This document shows, one piece after another, positions 10,437 to 21,300 of a DNA stretch of 64,000 bases. Below the pieces are notes generated by a model, which worked only from the letters and a program-made list of their open reading frames with translations, ran no database searches and was not told the origin of the DNA. The position numbers and the translations under genes are program-made. Position 1 is the stretch's first letter. Each line of letters starts with the position of its first letter. The DNA is from Endomychus coccineus. Lineage: Eukaryota > Arthropoda > Insecta > Coleoptera > Endomychidae. Location: the NCBI GenBank assembly GCA_958510875.1, contig OY294067.1:237130361-237194360 (forward strand), written 5' to 3'.

Positions 10437-12101
10437 CTTGGCACATGACCATTTTGGTGGAAGCAGAACAACTCTTCGGGATTATTTTTTCGTTAAAATA
10501 ATGCCTATAATGTGGTGTTACAAAAAACATACCCTCTTAAAAAATAGGAGCAGGCCGAGTTTTCTTTCATTGCACCTCGTAATCGGTACCAAGGAAATGG
10601 ATGACCTTTCAGGGACATCCCTATAAACAATTAAGCATATTCAGATTCCTTGATTTACGAGTATATCAAGTGTTCTTCTATTTATGTAAGTGAATTTTTC
10701 ATGATAATCTTTATATACCGATATGACACTCCACTATATACCTACACATTGTTTACATCATTTATGAGAATTAAACAAGCATATTTAAATATACGATTTA
10801 TTTATAAATATTTAACAACGCTAAAGTACATTAAAACTACAAGGCCATTGGTTTGACGCCAATGGTAATACTGAAATAGGCCGATGTCTAAAATTTCACA
10901 TTAAATACTAGTAAAACTGTCATTAGTTTTATCATCATGGACATAATCATAGTTGCAAAAAACACTCCCTGAAATTAATTTAAATGATTTTGTATTATTT
11001 ACTCATCAGCAATCATTCAAACAAAATGAGAATTATCTTGCTTTTTTTGTAAATCTGTAACAATTTGAATATTTCTTTTAATTCCAAATATGACAAAGGA
11101 CATTTTCAAGTAATTAATCATTAATTTTTTATTAATTTCATTTTACCGTTATATGGATTTGTTTTCGTTTGTATTCCACTATAAAGTGAACCAAAAGGGA
11201 CATACATCACCAATCCCAATGCCAATGTATGGTGGGTACTTGAAATATTTGATTCAACAACAAAAATATTAAATAATTCAACCTCAATAATGGTATATCT
11301 TAAAAAAAAGCATCTGACTTCGCTCACAACACAGAGATATTGTAAATGGCTGAAGCTCCGCCAACTATTTCAATTGACTCCTATAGTGATATCGTCACAC
11401 CCCCACCACACACTGTCTTAAGAATTTCGGTAAATTTGTAAACCTATATTGTCCTTTCTCGCACTAGGAAATAAAGAATAAACCTGTTTCCCCCGCAAAA
11501 GTTTCTTTTTAATTTCTCTCATTTGAAATTAAATGTAAATGATTAATTAAAACAGCATTTTTATGTCAAAATAAGAAAAAATTCTTTAGCTCTAATATTA
11601 CAGTAATCAAAGTTCTTGAATAACTATCTACTTGAGTTACGTACGAATCAATTTACCTATATTTAACACTTGTATTATGATATACCTACTATGTATATAG
11701 AAATAAAGTTCAATTTGATAAAGGTTTAGAATAGGAATTCTTATCTACGACAATGAAAGATGGGGTTGTGATTGTGACGTCACATTATCGTAGTCAATTG
11801 TAAACACCATCCTGTATCAAAGATTATTAAAGAATTTATATCCGCAGGAGTATTATTCATGGAATAGTATATACAGATTACTTAGGTAAATATAGAGATA
11901 CGCCCACATTGAGTCTGAAGAATATAAATCATCAATGTCAAGTATAGATGAATAATATATCCACGCGTAATATTTTCTAGTCTATTCATATAAATATTGG
12001 AATGATGGAATCAATACATACCTTATCCTATTATTATATTCGTAATTATAATTTGATAAAATGTTTACTCATTTAATATAAATATATTGCAAGATCCATA
12101 T
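10437..12101. other. Gene-poor AT-rich spacer between mariner and the receptor gene
   Basis: It holds only short frames without recognisable motifs. The 3' UTR of the minus-strand receptor gene must lie in its right end. I see no RNA gene here. Confidence 0.5.
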
Positions 12102-12326
12102 TCAATTACTAATTGTACTTATATTATATTCGTGATTTAATTCTTTCAGTTCCGTGCAATTTTCAATATTTATCAGTAACGGAATGCTATCTGATTCTTG
12201 ATGAGAAGCTGTTAGGGTATAACTTATAGTCTTCTCATTTTCTGTAACCACAATTTCATCCAAAATATTGCATGTAGACATAATGGTTGGTAAAAACACT
12301 TTAGCCTTTATAAATATATACCAATT
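12102..12326 (-). CDS. Receptor exon 5: end of TM7 and cytoplasmic tail
   Basis: The acceptor is TTTCTATTTCAG. It encodes NWYIFIKAKVFLPTIM and a polar tail ending NHEYNISTISN with a TGA stop. It fits in phase 0 after exon 4; the 4.0-kb intron between them holds the hAT element. Confidence 0.75.
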   Translation of the reverse strand, partial: NWYIFIKAKVFLPTIMSTCNILDEIVVTENEKTISYTLTASHQESDSIPLLINIENCTELKELNHEYNISTISN

Positions 12327-15300
12327 CTGAAATAGAAAAACATCAATGTTTAACAATTGTGTCGAATTAAGTATTTTTGGATAGCAAAACAGGATGAAGT
12401 AGTTTAAATCAGTCAGGAATATGATAAAAATTGAGAAATTAGAAATAAATAGCTGATTTAGCTAAAATCAAGGACATATAGAGATAGGGAATCAAAAGGA
12501 CAATTCCATATTGATTTGATTGGAGTGTTGTTATGCTCGACTACGCTTAGCGTAGTAATAAAATAATATATTATATATCTATATTTTTTTTGTATTTCGG
12601 CAACCAATTTGTTATCTTCGGTGATATATACGAGTTAAACATTATTGGCCGAACATAGAAAATTTTACTAGCAGACATATGATGTAAGGATTTTCTGAAG
12701 AAGCAAATTCTTCTCATACCAAAATCTGAATATTGGTTAACTTTTTGATAACGCCATGTGAAGACATTTATTATTTTGTCAGACGACATTTCATGACAAT
12801 TAAATTCTTTTCAAGTTCCATTAATGAGTTGCAATGAAACCCGAAAATAATAATTCAATGGATCTTCTTTTATATTGAAATTATTGAATTATTTGAAAAT
12901 TGTATGATTAAACATTTTTATCACAAACCAACACATACAAATACCACAATGCGTTACACATTATGTCATTAAACCAAAATTCTTGAAATTTTGCTGCATA
13001 TAGGTCAATGACAGCCCTAAATCTAGTATATTCTCAAGTTAGTAAAATAATACAATTTTGGATGTATGACGTACATACAAACCGTTAGAAAATATCCCAA
13101 AGTTTTTGGAAGAACACAACAAATCACCTTAGGGCCTTGCAATGTAATACTAGGCCACGTAAGACGCAATTTTAGTGTTCCAAGAACATTTAAGTTTGGG
13201 AGATTAGAAAATAATGATTCAAATTAAGTTGAAACACTTGTTAGAAGGCAACCATAGTGTTATTCATGAACAAAACAAAGAACGACAACAATTGAATTTA
13301 ACAGAATGAGCAAGAAGATATTTATAATCCATCAATTATTATTATTAAAACATTTTCTCATCCAAATCATAGGCTTCGCCACACCCACTTCTCTTTTTAT
13401 CACTTTAGCTATAAAAAATGAAGTAGGGGATTTATTTTGATTTTACATGTGACCCGTTTATTTTCTAAGCTGAATCACTAGTGGTTCAAGCGCAAGCTGT
13501 ATTTCGGGATTCTGTATAACTGGTATTTACTTCAAACTAGAAGTATGGTATGGCTTTTCACCAATCATCATGAGTTTATATACTCACAACTGCAGACATG
13601 TACGTTGAGCATTAAACTCGCGAATGAGACACTTGAAAATTTATAGGCCACTCAATATAGGGTCAAAAATAGACGAAACTTAGTTTTTTTGAGGCTAACG
13701 CGTTTTTGTGGTCGAATAATCTTATACAAAAAGTGGCGCTGAAACGATGGTGAAGTTAAAAATTGTGCTATTGTTTATATCTGCGTTTTAGTTGCAAAAT
13801 TATCGAAAAATGTGTATAAAACAAAACTATATACGTTTCATACTAAGGCATCGCACGCGAGTATAAGGATATGGGGAATATAAAAAATGTAATATAATAT
13901 GCGATGCGCACGCTGCTATTTTGTTTTTTTAAATAATTTTAGGTAGAAGATTTCATCAACTGTGAGTATTATATAGCCTTGTGTTTTTTCACCGAGTTAT
14001 AGTTTTTCCCAGTCTCATCGAGTAGCTGCAGATGATGCACATGTTACTTTACGTGAAGATGATGATCGTTAAATTGTTGATTATATTAAAACCTCGAATT
14101 GGTTCAATTAAATTAATTTTTTAATAATTGATTGTGAAAAAAGATCTTTATAGTCTTATTCATTAGTGTATATTTGTGAAATATCAAAGGTAAGTTTTTT
14201 ATTAGAATAAGTTAAGATAATAAGAAAAGTATGATTTAATAAACATTATGGAAAAATGGAAAAATGTAATTTTTCCATATTACGTTTACAATTATCGAAT
14301 TTAATTATTTTAATATTATTTTAAAATATTATTTGTCTGATAAATGTAAAACGTAGCATCTAATGAATTCATTATTATAACATTAAAATAATTAATTTCG
14401 ATAATAATAATTTTGATGACATTTTTTGTATTATCTCAACATATTCTAGCAAAAAACTTATTGGATATTTCACCTATATACACTTATGAATGAGACTATA
14501 CAGTTTTTTAAGCTCCACACAATCAATTATCAAAAAATAACTTTAATTCAACAAATTAGAGGTTTCAATATATTCAACAATTCAACGATGTACAGTCAAC
14601 TGAGTTTCTTTACTCCGCCATTTCCAATCTTTTTTAAAAAACTTGGTTTTTACTTATGGTACTAGATTTTTAATTATATCGATAGATATGAACAATTTAA
14701 GAAACGTAAAAAACGCAGCGGCCATGTAAAACTATACGTTTCCTACTGCTAAAATGCATCGCGAGTTAAAGATATGAGGAGTGTAAAAGATGTAATATAT
14801 GCAATGCGCACGCTGCTTTTCGCTTTTGTTTCAATGTCAGGTAGGGGAATTCGTTTACTGTGGATATTATTATTTTCACTGAGCCAGTGGCGGAACTACA
14901 ATTCGCGGGACCCCGCAACGCGGGGGGGCCCAGACCTATAGGGGCCCAAATGCATCATGAAAAGAGTGAAACATTCTCGAAACTGATAACCGACTTTACC
15001 AGCAAGCGCAAAAAAAAACAAACAATTCTAATACAAAACATTTTAAAACCCTTGGCAAGTATTGCAACCTCCCACATCTGTTTATCATTACTTTGTTTTG
15101 ACGCACTGACTCGTCTGCCTGAAAACAAAGAAAAAGGCCCCTCTCTGACACTCTTCAGAGCACTTGTCGAAAATTGTTTGGGTAGGTTGATCAGTGACAG
15201 TGTTACGTCGCTAATTAACTCCACTATATATTATTTTATATTATTTAATTATGTATGTACTTCCCAATAATCCCAATTTTACAACCGTCTCGTCCCCACC

Positions 15301-18300
15301 GGTAGGTACGTTCATTTGTTTCATGTTTTCAGAACTATACAAACCCAAATATTTATTATTTATGATACCTCTCCAGATGTTATATTTGAACCTTTCTTCT
15401 TACACATTCCTCAGTAATAGCATGTTTTCCACCACTTCCTTCCTGTCACCAATAAAAACCTACCAATTTGTAAACTCCACCCTCTTCTACTTTTCTATTA
15501 GATTTTAAGTTTGTTAATTTTAAGATACCTATATCTTGTGAATGTGTGGGTAACTTTGAAATTTGCATTCAACTCGAATTCGTTACAAAATATTAAATAA
15601 ATATTAAGTGAGAACTGTGAAAGTAGGTAAGTTATATTTTCAGCTTTATTTTTTAATTCAAATATGGAAATAAAAGATGTGATTAGAGATTTTGCAAATT
15701 TGAAATCCAGGAGGAAGGATTCTAAATTTTAAATATATTTTCTTTTGTTAATTTTTAATTGTTAATAATGCAATTTTGTTCCTTTTTGTTATTTTTTAAT
15801 AAAAATATCTATAAAATTTGTGTTTCTTTTGTAGTAGGGGCCCGAATAATATTGTGCGGGGGGGCCAAAAAATTGAAGTTCCGCCACTGCACTGAGCTAT
15901 GGTTTTTTCCAATCCCATCGAGCAGCTACAGATGATGAAGTTTACGTAAAGGCTACAAACACTTCGGTACGATATCTCGAGTTCTAATTATTGAATCGTA
16001 ATAAATCTTGAGCTATTAAAATGCGATTTTGCAGAACCCTTTAAATGCCGCAAGTCCCGTCCCAATCCGACAGTTGGTAGCCGAGATATTTAATTTGTTC
16101 ACTAAGAACTTTTAAATAAATTGTTGTATTTTTTATTCAAACCGGAAATAACTATATGTTATTAAATAATTGACCGAATTTGTTTATTTACTCGAAAATA
16201 TAAAAAAAATATAGCCTAATCTATGGCCAAAATGTAGTTCGTGACGTGTTTTACGAAACGATTGAGCAAATAGCTAAAATCATTCACACTAGAATCTATG
16301 GAGAAAGAGTTTGTATTCATACTTACCAGTAAACATGATGTTATCGCATACACTATAGCCATACTATGACTGTTATTGACATTTTCTAAAGCTAACACCA
16401 CGATGAACCATACAATATCGTAACCAGTTTGGAAAACGCACAACAGTTTCAAACATGATTTAGATTCTCGTAAACTAAGTATTTCATTATCAACATATTC
16501 AGCTTTTTTGCCATTCATAAAATCTACTGTGTTTCTTAGTGCAATTAATGATTCGACAGAGTTGTTGAATTCTAATTTTGATAATTCCATATTGATTTTT
16601 CGAATTCCATTCAATGAGTAAATAGTTGTTAATATTATCAAAAAAGACACTGGTACCATATAATTTACAATCATGCCTTTTTGCACAGATATGAAACAAA
16701 ATCTCTTCGATTCGTAGCTTTGGGGAGTTAAGCAGTAAGAAACCTGCAACAAAGAATGGAATCATCATATTTCAGGCAATAACAGTTATCGGGAATAAGG
16801 TGAGGGAAATTGCAAAAAAAAACTGATACTATATATGTGTTAATTCAACGGCGGCTTTGAAAATATGACACTAGCGTCGGGATATTTGTATATTTCATCA
16901 GTATTTGTCTCAAAATGCAGCTTATTAGAATATTGAAAGTGATTAGTAGGTTGTGGTAGAAAAGTATAGTATGCAACTCGCACAAAATGGCAATTTAAAT
17001 CTTACACATAGTACTAATTCGGCACAGAAGATATTTTTTAAACAGGTGCTAGGGTGAAATTGACTCAATTGTGACAATTATTTCCGTTATGAATAAAAAA
17101 TCTATACCGGTATAATTTTGTGCAATAATACTAATTAGACATTAAATATAATAGGATAATATATCTAGTTGGTTCCGTGAAAACATTGAAAATTCAGGTT
17201 TGTTCAAATATACAAGGAACATTTAAAAACCAAAGTCATAACATAAAATATCCCTTTATATATAAATTGTCGGGAAATTGGTCACACTAACACATATGCT
17301 TATTATTTTCGTCTTTACGTACGTTTTGATCTCACGACCATCATCAGAAGACGTATTATGTTAAAAACGGAATTTCTTAAAACTATAATTGTATCAGTAC
17401 AAAGCGTCCTTATGACACCAATTTCAATTAAAAATGTCCACATCGCCGAACCGAACAGAAACAAGAATAATCGAAACTGTAACACACATTAATGTTTTAA
17501 GTGTTCCATCTCAGACGAGCCACCCCGTATATTTCTTATCCCATAGTGAGTGGAAAAATCTCCCGAAACACGTCGAATGATTTTGTTTGGGGGACATCTT
17601 TTGACGTATATTTGAGGCTTGAACGAGCAACCCCCTAATAGGGGGCGCTTCAACCCCTCAAAATTGAATAGGGGAGAGGGGTTGAGTGATACGTCATTTG
17701 AAGCCTCTTTACAACGGTGTATGAAAAACGTAAATTTGATGAACCGTTTTCGCCAAAAATTAATTTTGTTGCTCGAATGCGTCATCTTGAATATTTTTGT
17801 TATTTGTACAATGTACAAGCTCATTTTTATTAAACCTTTTTTACAAAAGTAAACATTCGTCAAAAAATCACATTCGTAAAAAAATTGAATTGTGTTGTCA
17901 TGCTTACAATGAAAAAAATTAAATCTGCGTGTTTAAATCAAATGTTCAAATTGTCCTCCATTGACTTCCATATAATAATACATTCTCTCAAACTAATAAA
18001 TAAAAAAACAGCAAAACATTTCCTTATGTTGCCTTCATTTTTTGTTCTTAGAAGGTGTTTATCTGGTTTTAACGTTTCTTCGATCATTTCATGATTTTAA
18101 TCAATCTGTTGAGTTACTACTTTGCTGACTTGTTTGAAATTTCAAAAAATATGGTGTACACATTGCAAGAACGTGTTAAGCTTGTTAGCCTTTATAACCA
18201 AAATTAAAATTATGCCCGAGCGGCTGCAAGGATATTTAACGAAAACCATCCTGAACGTAACGTTCGCCATAAGTACGTAATGGAATTGATTTCAAAATTT

Positions 18301-21300
18301 GTGGAGACGGGTTCAGTAATGGATAAAAAAAGGGCACACATTGGAATTGTTACTGATGAAGGAGCAGCTGTGGCGGTATTGGGACATGTCCAACTTATGC
18401 CAAACACGCAATCTGTACGACAACTTTCTGCAGCTTCCGGTATTAACCAATCTAACGTTTTCAGAATTTTACATAAACACAAGTTCCATCCGTACAAAAT
18501 TAAATTAATTCAGGAATTAAATGATGATAATTGGGATCGAAGGCAAGAGTTTTGCGAAATTATGGTCGAGCGTATCAACAATAACCCAAATTTCTAGTAC
18601 AACGTTTGCTTTTCTGACGAATGCACTTTTTTACTTAAGGGAGAGGTTAACCGGCATAACTGTAGAATTTGGAGCAATACAGCATGTATTTCGAGAAGCT
18701 CACACTCAACATCGGGAAAATCTAAACGTTTGGGTAGGAATTTTGGGAGACCACCTAATTGGACCTCTGTTTATTCCTGGTAATTTAAATGGCGAAATTT
18801 ATCTTGCAATGTTGGACAATGCGATTGATCCGTTAATAACTGAACAATTAGAAAACGATCCTCTACTACTTGAACAACAATTGCATTTCCAACAAGACGG
18901 AGCTCCTCCTCACTACGCCGCACCAGTTCGCCAATACCTCAATTTGCAATACCCCGGTCGTTGGATTGGAAGAAGAGGTCCTATGGAGTGGCCTGCCCGA
19001 TCTCCTGACCTGAACCCTCTGGACTTCTTCTTGTGGGGACATCTTAAGTCCAAGATTTTTGTGACTCAGCCTGAAAATTTGGACGAATACGCCAACGAAT
19101 TGTAAATGAGTGTCGTCAAATAACTCCAATTATGCTGAACCATGTTAGAGACGGTTTTCAGTCAAGATTGTATTATTGTATGGAAGTCAATGGAGGACAA
19201 TTTGAACATTTGATTCAAACACGCAGATTTAATTTTTTTCATTGTAAGCATAACAACACATTTTGTAAATATTGTTTAGAGAGTCCAGTATAAGTTCCAT
19301 CGCAATCTAAACAATTTAATTTGTATACTGTGTGGGTTTGTTTATCTTCAGGTATTAAAGGTTTTAGATTTGAAAAATATTTCCCAACATAGTTAGTAGG
19401 TTTATGCGCAATATTTATATCATACTTTTTCAAACATTTCTTAATTTTCTCCCCGATCTCCGGAATGTATATATATATGTATTACCGTTTATGTTATATA
19501 TATTATATATAAAAATTCTCGGGAAATAGGTCACATTAACACTATGTTTTATATTTTCGTCTCTACGTACGTTATTTCGGTCTCACGACCATGGGACCAT
19601 CATCAGAAGACTCACTATGTCAAAAATAATAACGTGAAAACGTAACTATAGTTTCAACACCGAAGTGCCATTATCAAACAATTAGAAAATTATGAAGAAA
19701 TCAATGAAACAATTCAAGTATAAATAGAGTAGAGTAAAGTAGGGTTGAGATTAAGGGATCAATGGAAATTCCAAAAGCAGGTAGATCCTAGGAAAGTACA
19801 GTATTACATAGTAAACATAGCAATAATTTGAGAATTAGTGTGATAAAAATTTAATATTCTAAGAATTACTTAAACAGCGGTTTGAAAGACAGTACAGTAT
19901 TACCTAGTGAACAAGGTAACAATTTGTGAATTAGTGATATTATAATTTAACATTCTAAGAATTATTTCAAGAGCGGTTTGAAAGACACATGAAAAAATCA
20001 CTTTGATATAGGTCTCACTGATCATTGAGGATATTTTTATCAGAGTTTTTGAGTACTTTATAAATCTCTATTGATTCTAATATATTCAACTTAAAACCTC
20101 TGGTTTGGTTATGTAGAATACTTAGGCTATCTAAATTAGGGAAATTATGACCAGTTTGTAAAAAATGATTAGCAAAGGTTGAGTCAGTTTTGTTGAGTCT
20201 AAACGAGCGAAAATGTTCTTTGTATCTTAATTTGAAATTACGACAAGTTCTACCTATATAAAAGTCATCACAGTCTGGGCAAATCATCTTATAAACTCCA
20301 AGTTTTCTATATTTATTGATTTTGTCTTTGGCGTTGTATATAAGATGGCAAAGTTTATTTTGAGGTTTGAAACTGTTTTTAAAATTATGACGTGATAAAA
20401 TGTTAGCAATATGTTCGCTTACTGTACCAAAACATGTCAAAGAGATGAATTTAGTGGATGCATTTATGTGTTTTATATGCGGATAAATTTTATAGAAAGT
20501 TAATTGTTGTTGTTTGCGATTTATTAGTTTAATTATTTGATCTACCGGAAAACCATTATTGATGGCTATTCGTTTGATCGTGTTCAACTCAATAGTGAGG
20601 TGTTCTATTGACAATGGTATCGAAAATGCTGCTAATTTATGGCTACGAGGGCTAAACGATGAGTTCGGAATAGTGATGTCTGTACAAGTGGGTTTCCTGT
20701 AGATATTGAAGTTTATTTTATTATGGTCACGTATTAGCGTTAAATCCAAAAAGTTTATTGTTCTATCTTTTTCTGTTTCTAACGTGAATTGAATTTTTGG
20801 GTGAAGTTGGTTAATAAATGAAAGAATTTAATTGTCTGGATGTGCCTTTGAAGAAGGCAAGTACATCATCTAGGTATCTACACCAAAATTGAATTAATTG
20901 CTAATGTGCAGTTCATAATTTTGTCCTCCAGATTAGACATAAAAATGTCTGCTAATAGTGGACTCAATGGGTTACCCATAGCGAGACCTGAATTCTGTAC
21001 ATACAATTTATTATTAAATTGACAATAGTTTTGACTCAAGCATAGGTCAAACGCGAGTTCTATTGCATTTTGAATTAAGGGGCTAATATGTGATCTATCT
21101 AAAATGCTTCTAATTAGAGACTTACATTCTGAAGTTGGAATATTTGAAACATCAAAGGAAACTAAAAAACCATTGGTTGGTATATGGTGTGTTTTGACTA
21201 ATTCGGATAATTCGAGAGAGTTTTTAACAGTAAATTTAGGTTTAAAATTAGTGAATTTCTTGAATTTCTGATTTAATTTGATTGCAAGGTCCCTTGTTGG

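Noticed and set aside
16216..16326. Read-through of receptor exon 4 to the stop at 16216
   Set aside because: A consensus donor at 16327 lets TM7 be completed by the exon at 12102-12326; the read-through tail does not resemble the end of a seven-helix receptor.
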